DNA of 64,000 bases from Cyanomargarita calcarea GSE-NOS-MK-12-04C (GTDB lineage Bacteria > Cyanobacteriota > Cyanobacteriia > Cyanobacteriales > Nostocaceae), in NCBI GenBank assembly GCA_019359595.1, contig JAHHGZ010000024.1:1-64000 (forward strand), given 5' to 3'. A program made the translations under genes and the position numbers. The notes under the pieces are model-generated. The model had not been told where the DNA came from. It ran no database searches and worked only from the letters and a program-made list of their open reading frames with translations. This document shows positions 17,658-27,053 of the stretch, piece after piece (positions within the stretch are counted from its first letter, which is position 1; each line of letters starts with the position of its first letter).

Positions 17658-17927
17658 TATTTTTCAATTATTTCGGAACGCCATAATACCAATTCTATGT
17701 AAAGCTGCGCGAAATAAATATAGTCTGGCTGAGGCTATAAACCTTGTAGACAAATTCAATGCTCGTCTAATTAGTAATCTGAATTTAGTATAAGTATCGA
17801 ACTACCTAGAAGTCTGATAAGTTAGGATAAAAATCTGACAAACTTTGTCTGGGAGTTGGCGGTTTAATACCCCAACCTCTAAAGTTTGTCGGTTTTGAGT
17901 TGGGATACCAATCCACATATATAAACC

Positions 17928-17966
17928 TCTTCCTTCTTCCTTCTTCCTTCTTCCTTCTTCCTTCAT
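17928..17966 (+). repeat. Heptanucleotide tandem array (CTTCTTC)n upstream of the GAF gene
   Basis: Five to six copies of a 7-bp CTTCTTC unit immediately before the GTG start of the GAF protein. The unit differs from the AGTTAGG arrays but has the same 7-bp period. The 418 bp between ndhH and the GAF gene otherwise hold the terminator and a GACAAACTTT/AAAGTTTGTC inverted pair (about 17837-17890). Confidence 0.85.
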
Positions 17967-17979
17967 TCAATTTAAGCTT

Positions 17980-18519
17980 GTGCAAATTCATTTCAACCCA
18001 GAATCTAGCAAAAGTCCAAATGGGCATTATGACCAAGGTTTGAAAAGAGTACTCGATCGCCTTACTAAAACTATAGAAAGAGATGCACTAGTGCGAGAAA
18101 CAACAACCGAACTAAGAACATTTCTCCAGGTTGACCGCGTGGTGTTATATTACTTTTATAGTCAGTGGGACGGACAAGTTACTTTTGAATCTTTGAGTTC
18201 TAAAGAGTTCTCAATTCTCGGTTCCACAGGACCGGATGATTGTTTTAAAGATGAGTATGCCGCTTTGTATCTAGCAGGGAGAGCAAAGGCGATCGCGGAT
18301 ATAGAATTGGAGGATATCCAGCCATGTCACCGCGATTTTTTGCGTCGGTTGCAAGTACGAGCTAACCTCGTGGTACCAGTTTTGATACCTCGGGGATTGT
18401 GGGGATTGCTGGTTGCCCATCACTGCCAACAACCTCGCTCTTGGTCATCATCAGATATTGAAATGATGCGAAAAGGGGCACAGACTCTAGCAACAGCACC
18501 TTGTATTTTAGAGAGTTAA
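17980..18519 (+). CDS. Stand-alone GAF protein with cyanobacteriochrome (DXCF) features
   Basis: 179 residues, GTG start, one GAF domain and little else. It carries a DXCF-type motif (Asp86-Asp87-Cys88-Phe89) and a canonical chromophore Cys116-His117 in IQPCHRDFL. The flanking blocks are those of bilin-binding GAF domains (YLAGRAKAIADI; VRANLVVPV; LWGLLVAHHC). DXCF cyanobacteriochromes attach phycocyanobilin at the canonical Cys and a second reversible link at the DXCF Cys, giving blue/green or similar photocycles. No output domain is fused, so any signal must pass to a partner protein. Chromophore binding is inferred, not shown. The gene follows ndhH on the same strand but behind a terminator. 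Confidence 0.8.
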   Translation: MQIHFNPESSKSPNGHYDQGLKRVLDRLTKTIERDALVRETTTELRTFLQVDRVVLYYFYSQWDGQVTFESLSSKEFSILGSTGPDDCFKDEYAALYLAGRAKAIADIELEDIQPCHRDFLRRLQVRANLVVPVLIPRGLWGLLVAHHCQQPRSWSSSDIEMMRKGAQTLATAPCILES

Positions 18520-18562
18520 TTGCTGGTTGCCCATTCATCAATCCAAAATCTGAAATTTTTTT

Positions 18563-19789
18563 ATGAATTCAACAAGAGCGTTATGTGAGGCTCTAGTCCA
18601 TAGCATTAGTACAAGCCCCCTTCATCGAATTACTTTCGCTCAATACATGAGCATCGTACTATATCATACAAAGTACGGTTACTATTCTACTGCCGCAGTT
18701 AACCTGGGTAAAAAAGGTGATTTTTTCACATCCGTTCACCTCGGGGCTGATTTTGGTGAATTGCTGACGGAGCAATTTGTTCAAATGTGGGAGATATTAG
18801 GGCGACCCAAACCATTTACACTCGTAGAAATGGGAGCCGGTCAAGGGCTTTTAGCCTTAGATACCCTCAAGTATATGAAGCAGGAGTATCCCGATTTTTT
18901 TGACTGCTTAGATTGCATTATTGTTGAAAAATCGCCAGGTTTAAGAGAAGTACAACAGCAATACCTGCAAGAATTTCCCGTGCGTTGGTGCAATTTGGAA
19001 GATATTCAAACTAACTCAATTACTGGTTGCTTTTTTTCTAACGAATTAGTCGATGCTTTTCCGGTGCATCAATGTATCATAGAAAACGGTCAATTGCAAG
19101 AGATATATGTCACAACCGAGAAAAACCCAACCCAAAGACCTCATACTGGGTCGGGGGAAAGTTTACATCAGACTGTGCTAGAAAAGGTAAATTATGAATT
19201 CACAGAAGTAACTGGTGAACCTTCCACTTTCGAGCTTGCGAAATACTTTGATTTAGTTGGGATTAAAATTACAGAAAGTGTTTATCCAGAAGGCTATCGC
19301 AGCGAAGTTAATCTAGCAGCGCTACAGTGGTTAAGTATACTATCAGACAAATTGCAGCGTGGGTATGTGCTGACAATAGATTATGGCTATCCGGCGAGTC
19401 GTTACTACAACCCCAGGCGATCGCAAGGAACTCTACAGTGCTACTACCAGCATCATCGCCACAGTAATCCCTACATAAACATCGGGCAACAAGATATCAC
19501 AACCCATGTTGACTTTACCGCTTTAGAAAAATGGGGCAAGCAGTGTGGATTGGATAAAGTTGGTTTTACGCAGCAGGCATTGTTTTTGATGTCTTTGGGA
19601 TTAGGAGCAAGAATTGCCTCACTGTCCCATCAACAGCAACCAATTTCCCAATTATTGCAGCGCCGGGATGCACTACACCAGCTTCACGATCCTATGGGAT
19701 TGGGCAGTTTTGGAGTCCTTGCCCAAACTAAAGGTTTGACAGAAGCAGAGAATTTGAATCAACTCAAGGGATTTGCCGTGCCAGAATAA
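18563..19789 (+). CDS. NDUFAF7/MidA-family SAM-dependent methyltransferase
   Basis: 408 residues. The N-terminal block (ITFAQYMSIVLYHTKYGYYS), the SAM motif TLVEMGAGQGLLALD near 87-101, FFSNELVDAFPVH near 156, and the later TIDYGYP block match COG1565/NDUFAF7 proteins. In mitochondria NDUFAF7 dimethylates an arginine of NDUFS2 during complex I assembly. NdhH, the NDUFS2 homologue, is encoded 1 kb upstream on the same strand, which fits a role in NDH-1 maturation. That role is inference. It starts 43 bases after the GAF gene, so the two may be co-transcribed. Confidence 0.88.
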   Translation: MNSTRALCEALVHSISTSPLHRITFAQYMSIVLYHTKYGYYSTAAVNLGKKGDFFTSVHLGADFGELLTEQFVQMWEILGRPKPFTLVEMGAGQGLLALDTLKYMKQEYPDFFDCLDCIIVEKSPGLREVQQQYLQEFPVRWCNLEDIQTNSITGCFFSNELVDAFPVHQCIIENGQLQEIYVTTEKNPTQRPHTGSGESLHQTVLEKVNYEFTEVTGEPSTFELAKYFDLVGIKITESVYPEGYRSEVNLAALQWLSILSDKLQRGYVLTIDYGYPASRYYNPRRSQGTLQCYYQHHRHSNPYINIGQQDITTHVDFTALEKWGKQCGLDKVGFTQQALFLMSLGLGARIASLSHQQQPISQLLQRRDALHQLHDPMGLGSFGVLAQTKGLTEAENLNQLKGFAVPE

Positions 19790-20058
19790 ATAAAGTAGCG
19801 GGTTAGGGAATTGGGCATTGATTGAATACGCTCCCACCAACAAATAGGAAAAGTTAAAATTATGTTAATGATGATTCAGCGAGCGTTATACCAATTCTGT
19901 ATGAGGTTGCGCTTTATTCACCCACAGGCTCAAGCCTGGGGCTATACAAACAAAGCCCACCTGCGTGGGCTAATTAGGCGCATCTTTATAAAGAAACGGT
20001 ATTAGTGTAAAATTACAGCGATCGAAGTGAAAATAAACACAAGAAAAAGGTAATATTT
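19790..20058. repeat. Intergenic region with palindromic interspersed repeat
   Basis: Holds CACCCACAGGCTCAAGCCTG and AAGCCCACCTGCGTGGGCTAA (about 19918-19980), inverted-repeat-rich. Related copies occur at about 21480-21565. No gene before the small frame at 20059. Confidence 0.6.
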
Positions 20059-20154
20059 ATGACATCTCATGACTTATTAATGTTAGTTACATTACTCACT
20101 CCTGGCATTTTACTTTCAGTGATGATTATGGCTACTTTTGCTGCAGGTGGCTGA
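20059..20154 (+). CDS. 31-residue single-span membrane peptide
   Basis: MTSHDLLMLVTLLTPGILLS, then a hydrophobic end MIMATFAAGG and TGA. A clear ribosome-binding site AAGG lies 8 bases upstream. The composition is that of one transmembrane helix (about 6-28). Its size and form are like the small thylakoid subunits of photosystem, cytochrome b6f or NDH complexes, but I do not recognise it as any named one. It stands alone between the methyltransferase and a dehydrogenase gene. The good start context and lack of repeats within it support a real gene. Confidence 0.65.
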   Translation: MTSHDLLMLVTLLTPGILLSVMIMATFAAGG

Positions 20155-20221
20155 AAATTATAAAAGAGTTTTTGAGTTAGGAGGCCCAAAGTTATCAGTT
20201 ATATGTTTATTCAAAGAAGTT

Positions 20222-20266
20222 TTTTCCCTCTGCCAATATTGGGAGAGGGTAGGGGTGAGGGTTCCT
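20222..20266. repeat. CCCTCTCCC/GGGTGAGGG-type interspersed repeat fragment
   Basis: CCCTCTGCCAATATTGGGAG followed by AGGGTAGGGGTGAGGG. It is related to the core of the MITE at 7886 and to a stretch at 7433-7478. Confidence 0.5.
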
Positions 20267-20310
20267 AACTCAAAGACTCAATATCCGGACTATCAAAGGA
20301 AAGGTGAAAA

Positions 20311-21168
20311 ATGAAAGTGGCATTTCTGGGGACTGGATTGATGGGATTGCCGATGGCGCAGATGTTAGCAGCAAATATGCCGATAGTTGCTTACAACCGC
20401 ACCCCAGGAAAACTGGCGCTACTACAAGCATCTGGGGCTGAAATTGCAGCAACCCCCCATGATGCAATTCGCGCTTCTGAGTGCGTCATTCTCATGCTTT
20501 CTAATGCAGTGGCGATCCGTTGCGTGCTGCTTAACGATCAAGTGTTGCATTCGCTCAAAGGCAGAACCGTCATTCAAATGGGGACAATTACTCCCACGGA
20601 AAGTAAAGCAATTAGAGATGAAGTGGTTGCTGTTGGCGCTAAGTATCTAGAGGCACCAGTACTTGGCAGCATTCCAGAAGCAAAAGCGGGTGAATTGATT
20701 GTAATGGTGGGTGCAGAGCCAGAAGATTTTCGCCACAACTCAGATTTATTGCAACACTTTGGCTCCGAACCTTTACTGATAGGGCCAGTAGGAACGGCCG
20801 CAGCTTTAAAATTGGCATTAAATCAGCTAATTGCTTCCATGACTACAGGTTTCGCTCTGAGCCTCGGTTTCATTCAGCGTCAAGGTGTGGATGTGGATTT
20901 GTTTATGCAAGTCTTGCGAGAGAGTGCCCTTTACGCTCCAACATTTGATAAAAAGCTGAAGCGGATGGTTGAGGGCGATTATGCCAATCCGAATTTTCCC
21001 ACAAAACATTTACTCAAAGACACAGATTTGTTTCTTGCGGAAGCGAAATCATCCGGTTTAAATCTCAGCAGTATTGAGAGCGTGCGGCATATTTTGCAAA
21101 AGGCAATTAGAATGTCGCTTTCTGAGGAGGATTACTCTTCAATATTTGCTGCAATTAATGAGGATTAA
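20311..21168 (+). CDS. NAD(P)-dependent 3-hydroxyisobutyrate/glyoxylate-type reductase
   Basis: 285 residues of the beta-hydroxyacid dehydrogenase family. The Rossmann motif FLGTGLMGLPMA is at 5-16, followed by AYNRTPGKL. The substrate-binding APVLGSIPEAKAGELIVMVG block is at about 136-155, and the catalytic Lys lies in ALKLALNQL near 179. Family members reduce tartronate semialdehyde, succinic semialdehyde or glyoxylate, or oxidise 3-hydroxyisobutyrate. The closest-looking type is glyoxylate/succinic-semialdehyde reductase. The substrate cannot be decided here. AAAGG precedes the ATG. Monocistronic by context. Confidence 0.88.
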   Translation: MKVAFLGTGLMGLPMAQMLAANMPIVAYNRTPGKLALLQASGAEIAATPHDAIRASECVILMLSNAVAIRCVLLNDQVLHSLKGRTVIQMGTITPTESKAIRDEVVAVGAKYLEAPVLGSIPEAKAGELIVMVGAEPEDFRHNSDLLQHFGSEPLLIGPVGTAAALKLALNQLIASMTTGFALSLGFIQRQGVDVDLFMQVLRESALYAPTFDKKLKRMVEGDYANPNFPTKHLLKDTDLFLAEAKSSGLNLSSIESVRHILQKAIRMSLSEEDYSSIFAAINED

Positions 21169-22247
21169 TCAGAGTTAGGGCAACGGTACCGTAAGAGATG
21201 TAGGGGATGAATGGTTGGTAGAACGATAATTATCCATTACATCTGTGAAGAAACACATTTCCAAACCCTTACAGAACAAGGCTTTTAGGCAATCTAAAAA
21301 ATGTGTTTCTTCAGAAGGTTACTTGCGGTGCTTTAGCCGCTAGTCAGAGGCTGAACGGAATGCATCAATGTCAGAAAGCCCTAAACTAAAGTTTGGGCTT
21401 AAAGCTAAAACCCATTAAAATGGGTTAAAAATGTGACTCAGTAACCTTTTTTTAGCAAAATTTAGCTTCTCGCTGCGCTTTATTCACCCACAGGCTTGTT
21501 GTGCGTACATTCCCCCTTAGTGTTCCGCAGGTAGCCCACGCAGATGGGCTAATTAGACACATCTTCAGAATACTGCGTAACAGTAACTAAGTGTAGTAAT
21601 TATAGGCGGTGTCGAGGCGGTAAAAGCCACTATATGCCGTTGGACTTCCGAGCGACTGTGGTTTGCGGTGCTGCTGTTGGAGAAGATTGCTGAAAGCAAG
21701 ACACGGCTTGTGTAGCAAATAGTACCTTTAATTTGCGCGTGGTTGAGTTGATCTGCCAGGGTTCTTTCTGTTACTCTAGAACAGAAAAAATGCTTAAATT
21801 TTCAACTCGGTTAGTAATACATTATTTTAAATATGGTTCTGGGGCACTCCGCATGCTATGCACTCTCAAGCTTGAGGCGATCGCGTGGCACTAGATAACA
21901 GTTTTCTTGTTCAAACTTTACCATTCTCTACTAACTGAATAAACTTTTTAACCCATTTTAACTCCTAACTAACACATTCCACAATCCATATATAGCAAGG
22001 GTTACAAAAAAATGTGTTATTTTCATATTTTACGCTCCGCGATGGCCGCGCCCGTTAGAGGCTGACCGGAATGCACCATTCTCAATAAGCCCAAAATCCG
22101 CCCGGAAATAAATTATCCCTTCGGGACGCTGCGCGAACGGGCTAATAGCTTAAGTAAGCGGTCATCTTACTAAATCAGGTTTTTAACCCATTTTAATGGG
22201 TTTAAGCTTTAAGCTGTGAAATTTATTTCTGGGCTTTCCAACTCTAC
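21169..22247. other. 1.08-kb gene-free region full of palindromic repeats
   Basis: No reading frame of note. In order it holds a GATAATTATCC motif (21225-21235), a 68-bp element with 15-bp inverted ends (21246-21313), and hairpins AAGCCC..GGGCTT and AACCCATT..AATGGGTT (about 21380-21425). A GCCCACGCAGATGGGC repeat lies near 21532-21550. A second set of the same families runs at about 22060-22200, including the CCTTCGGGACGC palindrome. It looks like a landing zone for small non-autonomous elements. Confidence 0.65.
21246..21313. repeat. 68-bp element with perfect 15-bp terminal inverted repeats
   Basis: TGAAGAAACACATTT (21246-21260) and AAATGTGTTTCTTCA (21299-21313) are exact reverse complements with 38 bp between. 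Non-coding. Could be a very small MITE or a long stem-loop. Confidence 0.6.
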
Positions 22248-24485
22248 TTACAACTTTGACAAAATTTCTGGCAACAACTGACCGGGAACTTTCGACAAAG
22301 CAATATTTTGTCCCTGTATCCCTAATTCATTGTGGAAAGCACGGACTGTTTTAACCACATAATTAAAGGTACTTGAGTATGCTTCTGGTTGCTTGCTCAA
22401 TCCATTTAAAGCTTGTAAATGGTTGTCTAATGCTGCTTCTAAATGTTGAGAGCGTGAAGATTTATCAACAGTAAAATATTGTTCTGTCCCCAACTGATAA
22501 TGTGCCAATCCTAAGTTATTATGAGTAGCAAATACATCAAAGCTCAAAGGTACCCCACTGAGTGAATGAGCTAGGGCTAGAGCTTCTTCGTAAGCGATGA
22601 CGCACATTTCTAAAAGCTGTTGTCGCGCCTCCCTTGGTGTTTGAGATTGGTTTGCTAGGTGCCAGTAAGCAGTACCTAAATTGTTTTGTGTAGCGGCACA
22701 GGCTGCAGGTACAACTGCTGCTGTGCGATATTTTAAGGCTTCTGAGTAGGCCGCGATCGCTAACTCTAAATTATCTGGAGGACGTTCGTATTGTGCTAAA
22801 TTCCAATAAGCGGTACCGATGTTATTTTGAATCATCCCATACTTGAGCGGTTCTTCTTCCGGTTTGTAATGTCCCAGTGCTTCTGAATAAGAAGCGATCG
22901 CTTTGACTAAATGCACCATTGGTTGATTGTATTGCGCTAAATGCCAGAAAGCTGTACCCAAATTATTCTGGCAAGCCGCATACTTTAATGGTTCCATATC
23001 CGCTGTCCGGAAATGCAATGCTTCACTATAAGCTAAAACCGCTTGCTGCCAATTTTCTGGAGGGTTGGAAAAACGCGCTAAATCGCCATAAGCTGTCCCC
23101 AGATTATTTTGCACACGGGCATAAGTTTCTTGATGTGTCTGTGGGGAAATCAGCTTTAATGCCAACTGATAAAATTCAATCCCTTGTTCTATATAAGCTT
23201 GTCCCTCTTCTGAATTGGGTGGCGTCCGGTATAACATCCAGTAAAGTGTACCCAAATCATTCAAAATATCTGGTACTTGCGGCGAGGCTTCATCATATGT
23301 AATCGCCTCCTGATATGCGAGAATTGCCACCATCAGGTTTTCCAGATTGGAATGCCCTTGCTCAATTCGCAGTCGATAGAAGTTACCCAAGCGATGATAA
23401 GCTGCTGCTAACGTCTCTAAGGAAGCTCCTTGCCCGTGTAATTCCTCAATTTCTTGCAGAATTTGCTGCGGCTGCCATGAATGCTGTTCATCTTGGACAA
23501 TCTCTGTATTAATCGTTGCCAGTACTAGCTCTGTTAACTCTTTGCTAATGTGAGATAAACTTGGCAGCGGGGAGATATTTCTCGGACTTTCTTTATTGTT
23601 CGAGTCCGGAGGCTGGGATTTATTTGTAACTAGTTCCGATTTGATTTGGAAATTTTCCTGCGGTTTATGCCCGCGATTTACAGACTTGTCTGTCTGAAAA
23701 TCGTAATCATCCGCAAAATTGATAATCGACTCTAAATCCGAACGCTTCAAACCACCATTCAAATCAGTTACGGAAGCTGCAGCCCTGAGTTCTCCTGGTG
23801 TGACTGATTCGTCAATAAAAGACTGCTCAAGATTATTTAAATCTACACTTCTAGGACTAGAAAAACGCTGTGGTGTAGTTTTATTCCGAATTGGCGGTGT
23901 CGGTTCACCAGCAAATGCAAAGACACCTGTTCGACAACGCCAAAACTGTGGTGCTGACTGCTGGATAGCGTACAACCAAGGGCGCGGTACCCACAACAAC
24001 AAGCTAGATTCAACTGTCTTCATCTGCTGCTCGCTTAAGCGCAGATAATGTAAAAATAAACGTTGTACCGCTACTGGTTGCCTGGTTAACTGTTCCACAC
24101 CCACAATTTGAAATGCCGGAATTGGTAAGTAACGCCCGGTTGCATCTTTTGATGTTTCTAGAATTGGTGGTGGATAGTTAGTTAACCATTGGTTAATCTG
24201 AACGATCGGATTTGGATCGCTTAAATTCAACCGTAGGGTGACTAATCGCGGGTAGGCTGGGGTACTCGCAGGTGGGGAATTTGATGGCTGATACAGCACT
24301 TGCCCAACCGGGTAAGCCAAAGTTGAATGCAAACGTGCTGCTACCTGATTTCTCAGGTTCAAATCATCACATACTCCGACAAAGATTTGTCGCCGCAAGC
24401 CAAGACTGAGGGCAAGTTTCAGGCGGTGATATACTTGCCGATTCCAAGCAACATTATCCGAGTGTGCAGTATCATTTACGCTCAT
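22248..24485 (-). CDS. Tetratricopeptide-repeat protein
   Basis: 745 residues. The first ~210 (LSLGLRRQIFVGVCDDLNLR, then WVPRPWLYAIQQ) resemble the N-terminal domain often placed before TPRs in cyanobacterial proteins of unknown role. A low-complexity linker spans about 210-350. From about 385 to 700 there are at least seven TPR-like units, with near-identical cores NNLGTAYGDLA, NNLGTAFWHLAQYNQP, NNIGTAYWNLAQYERP and NNLGTAYWHLA. The strong repeat identity points to internal duplication. There is no signal peptide. A scaffolding or protein-binding role is inferred from the fold. Confidence 0.85.
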   Translation of the reverse strand: MSVNDTAHSDNVAWNRQVYHRLKLALSLGLRRQIFVGVCDDLNLRNQVAARLHSTLAYPVGQVLYQPSNSPPASTPAYPRLVTLRLNLSDPNPIVQINQWLTNYPPPILETSKDATGRYLPIPAFQIVGVEQLTRQPVAVQRLFLHYLRLSEQQMKTVESSLLLWVPRPWLYAIQQSAPQFWRCRTGVFAFAGEPTPPIRNKTTPQRFSSPRSVDLNNLEQSFIDESVTPGELRAAASVTDLNGGLKRSDLESIINFADDYDFQTDKSVNRGHKPQENFQIKSELVTNKSQPPDSNNKESPRNISPLPSLSHISKELTELVLATINTEIVQDEQHSWQPQQILQEIEELHGQGASLETLAAAYHRLGNFYRLRIEQGHSNLENLMVAILAYQEAITYDEASPQVPDILNDLGTLYWMLYRTPPNSEEGQAYIEQGIEFYQLALKLISPQTHQETYARVQNNLGTAYGDLARFSNPPENWQQAVLAYSEALHFRTADMEPLKYAACQNNLGTAFWHLAQYNQPMVHLVKAIASYSEALGHYKPEEEPLKYGMIQNNIGTAYWNLAQYERPPDNLELAIAAYSEALKYRTAAVVPAACAATQNNLGTAYWHLANQSQTPREARQQLLEMCVIAYEEALALAHSLSGVPLSFDVFATHNNLGLAHYQLGTEQYFTVDKSSRSQHLEAALDNHLQALNGLSKQPEAYSSTFNYVVKTVRAFHNELGIQGQNIALSKVPGQLLPEILSKL

Positions 24486-24760
24486 GGCGTCATAGCCAAA
24501 ACACAGTATACATCCAGGGGTGAAACTTGAAATCCAACAGGGGTTTCAAGCAAACAACCGATAATTCCAACTATGACTATGATTTTCAAGTAATTGTCGC
24601 TCTGCTCAGGATAAATCGAGCCTTTCAATTTTTAAGGAATAGTCAGTATATTCTTATACTAAATCCTCATGATGATTTTAACAAACAAAAAACCAGGCTC
24701 CTAATACAATTTGGAACCTGCAAGAAAAGAACAATTTAGTTTTCTTAAAAGATTTTACCT
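24486..24760. other. Intergenic region between psb34-like and TPR genes
   Basis: 275 bp without a supported gene. It holds the TPR gene promoter (reading leftward) and the 3' side of the psb34-like gene. An AAGAAAACTAAATTG stretch with short inverted arms (CAGGCTCC..GGAACCTG near 24692-24720) could terminate the psb34-like transcript. Confidence 0.4.
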
Positions 24761-24940
24761 TCAACCCATGTTAGAAACAGAGAATGTGACAGCAATTAAG
24801 CCACCAACCAAAATGACAGCGGCAATTCCCAAGAAAATATAATTTCTTATTTGCCCACCAGAGGGAGGTTCTGCTTGATAAACCTTGGGTTCCTTGGCGA
24901 AATTATTGAGACGACCGCCTTCTTCAGTTGTATAGGGCAT
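24761..24940 (-). CDS. psb34: Psb34-like small membrane protein (ssl1498 family), photosystem II assembly
   Basis: 59 residues. The N-terminal cytoplasmic part (EEGGRLNNFAKEPKVYQAEP) is the hallmark of the cyanobacterial ssl1498/Psb34 family, and a single transmembrane helix spans about 34-55. Psb34 is known to bind the CP47 side of photosystem II assembly intermediates, where it competes with Hlips. The motif EGGRLNNFAKEP and the length make the family assignment firm. The gene is shorter than 100 codons and lies alone between the TPR and thiO-thiG genes on the same strand. Confidence 0.88.
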   Translation of the reverse strand: MPYTTEEGGRLNNFAKEPKVYQAEPPSGGQIRNYIFLGIAAVILVGGLIAVTFSVSNMG

Positions 24941-25036
24941 GAATTAATTCCTTATCCGACTCGTTTGTATCATATTACAACAATTGGTGTAGGGTGGACA
25001 CACCTGAGTAACCGAATCATCTCCCCTGCCCCCTGC

Positions 25037-27001
25037 CTAATTAATCGTGCCAGTCAATGGTGAAGAGGCACTGGCGTAAGATTTAATCGGCATTCTCCCG
25101 GCAAGATATGCCAAACGACCAGCAACTGCGGCGAGATTCATGGCGCGTGCCATTGCTGGTGGATTTTGGCTCATAGCGATCGCGCTATTAATTAATAAGG
25201 CATCTGCACCCATTTCCATTGCCTGTGCGGCTTCTGACGGTGAGCCAATACCGGCATCGACGACCACGGGGATCTTGGCATTCTCAATGATAATTTCGAT
25301 GTTGGCAGCGGTTTTTAAGCCTTGTCCGGAACCAATGGGAGAGGCTAAAGGCATCACTGTTGCACAACCGACTTCTTCCAAGCGTTTCGCCAACATCGGG
25401 TCAGCGTTGATGTAAGGTAAGACTGCAAAGCCTTCTTTTACCAGTTGTTCTGCTGCTTGCAATGTCCCGATTGGGTCTGGAAGTAAATACTTAGCATCTG
25501 GTATCACTTCTAGTTTGATAAAGTTATTATCTTCCTGTCCTAGAAGTTTTGCCATTTCTCGCCCCAAACGTGCCACGCGAATTGCTTCTTCAGCAGTTTG
25601 GCAGCCGGCTGTGTTGGGCAACATCCAAATTTTTGACCAATCTATAGCTTCGGCTAAACCTTCGTGCCCTGGTGCTTGAGTTTGAACTCTTCTGACGGCG
25701 ACAGTAACTATTTGACAATTACTTTCAATAACGCTTTGTTGCATTTCTTCAATGCTGCGGTATTTACCAGTACCTGTCATCAAGCGAGAGGTGAAAGTTT
25801 TGCCAGCGATGATTAGGGCTGAGGAATCATATTGGGGGAGTACAGGGGTAGAAACGCTACTAGAGAAGGTCTGCACAGGAGCCGATGATGGTTTTTGAGT
25901 AAGCATGGGGGTAGATGGCTGGCGATGAAACCTGGTGTGATGGAATTGAGTTAGTAAAGGATCGGATTTTTGCTCCCAAACCAAATCAGCTATTACTGCT
26001 GCAGTGATGGGCGTAAGGAGAATACCATTGCGATAATGACCGGTAGCAAAGGTTAAGTTTTTACAGGGGCTAGTGCCGAGAATTGGTAATTCGTCAGAAG
26101 TGGCAGGACGAAATCCCCACCAAAATTCTTCGATGGGATAATGTTGTAGTTGGGGATATAGCCGGATGGCTTCTTTTAGTAAAGTTTGAATACCTGCTGG
26201 GGTGTTGTGGGGTGTAAAGCCAACATCAGCGCTGGTAGCACCGATGATAATTCGCCGATCGCGCCTCGGTACTATATAAATATTTTCCCCATATAAAACC
26301 CGATTTAAAGGTAATTCCGGCACAGATTCTGGGACTCGCACGCTTAACATTTCCCCTTTCAAAGGACGTACGGGCAGCGGAAATAATTGATTTGACCAAG
26401 CACCTGCTGCTAAAATATAATGTTGGGCGTAAAGTACTCCTGCATTGGTTTGGATGCCAATAACTTCTCCCCGTTGCTGTGGAATAGATAAAGCTGTAAT
26501 CCCTTCTTTAATCTCAACGCCTAAGATTTGCGCTGCTGTTAATAGTGTTTGCGCTAACTTCCTATTATCTACTTGTGCGTCTTCAAGATGCCACCAGCCA
26601 CCAACTACTTCTTCTCCTAAACCGGGCTGATATTGATGTATCGCGGCTTTATCTAACCAGTAAGAGGAGTGGGGGGTGGAGGGATTGGGGAGCATCTCCC
26701 CCTTGTGTTCATAGACTGGTGCTAAAATGCCACAAGACCAATAATCGGTATTTAATCCGGTAATTTCTTCGAGTTTGCCCGTCCATTCAGGATATAAATA
26801 GAGCGATCGCCTGCATAATTCCTGCATTGCCCCATCTGGGATTTGTTCGGCACTTGGTGCTAACATTCCAGCAGCAGCATGGGTGGCGGCAGATTGAAAG
26901 TCACGGCTGATGATGGTAACTGATGCACCTCGTAATTTCAGTTCAACGGCGATCGCTAAACCAATAACGCCACCACCAATAATTAAAATGTCACTAGTCA
27001 T
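25037..27001 (-). CDS. thiO-thiG: Bifunctional glycine oxidase ThiO / thiazole synthase ThiG
   Basis: 654 residues. The N-terminal half (about 1-365) is a DAO-type FAD oxidase with dinucleotide motif [15 protein letters not shown] at 6-20 and [11 protein letters not shown] near 343. After a Ser/Pro-rich linker, ThiG runs from about 390 ([18 protein letters not shown]) with the Schiff-base Lys in [10 protein letters not shown] and the phosphate-binding [12 protein letters not shown]. ThiO makes dehydroglycine, which ThiG condenses with DXP and ThiS thiocarboxylate to form the thiazole of thiamin. The fusion is a known cyanobacterial feature. I found no TPP riboswitch in the upstream DNA. Confidence 0.96.
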   Translation of the reverse strand: MTSDILIIGGGVIGLAIAVELKLRGASVTIISRDFQSAATHAAAGMLAPSAEQIPDGAMQELCRRSLYLYPEWTGKLEEITGLNTDYWSCGILAPVYEHKGEMLPNPSTPHSSYWLDKAAIHQYQPGLGEEVVGGWWHLEDAQVDNRKLAQTLLTAAQILGVEIKEGITALSIPQQRGEVIGIQTNAGVLYAQHYILAAGAWSNQLFPLPVRPLKGEMLSVRVPESVPELPLNRVLYGENIYIVPRRDRRIIIGATSADVGFTPHNTPAGIQTLLKEAIRLYPQLQHYPIEEFWWGFRPATSDELPILGTSPCKNLTFATGHYRNGILLTPITAAVIADLVWEQKSDPLLTQFHHTRFHRQPSTPMLTQKPSSAPVQTFSSSVSTPVLPQYDSSALIIAGKTFTSRLMTGTGKYRSIEEMQQSVIESNCQIVTVAVRRVQTQAPGHEGLAEAIDWSKIWMLPNTAGCQTAEEAIRVARLGREMAKLLGQEDNNFIKLEVIPDAKYLLPDPIGTLQAAEQLVKEGFAVLPYINADPMLAKRLEEVGCATVMPLASPIGSGQGLKTAANIEIIIENAKIPVVVDAGIGSPSEAAQAMEMGADALLINSAIAMSQNPPAMARAMNLAAVAGRLAYLAGRMPIKSYASASSPLTGTIN

Positions 27002-27014
27002 TAGTCAGTCTTGA

Positions 27015-27053
27015 ATTAGGAGTTAGGAGTTAGGAGTTAGGAGTTAGGAGTTA
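27015..27053 (+). repeat. Heptanucleotide array (AGTTAGG)n upstream of thiO-thiG
   Basis: Five to six copies just 5' of the thiO start. A reverse-complement stretch, CCCCTAACTCCTAACTCC, is at 27186-27206, so a transcript of this interval could fold back on itself. Confidence 0.9.

Noticed and set aside
22919-23512. Plus-strand frames opposite the TPR gene
   Set aside because: They mirror the TPR repeats on the other strand and show no independent coding features.
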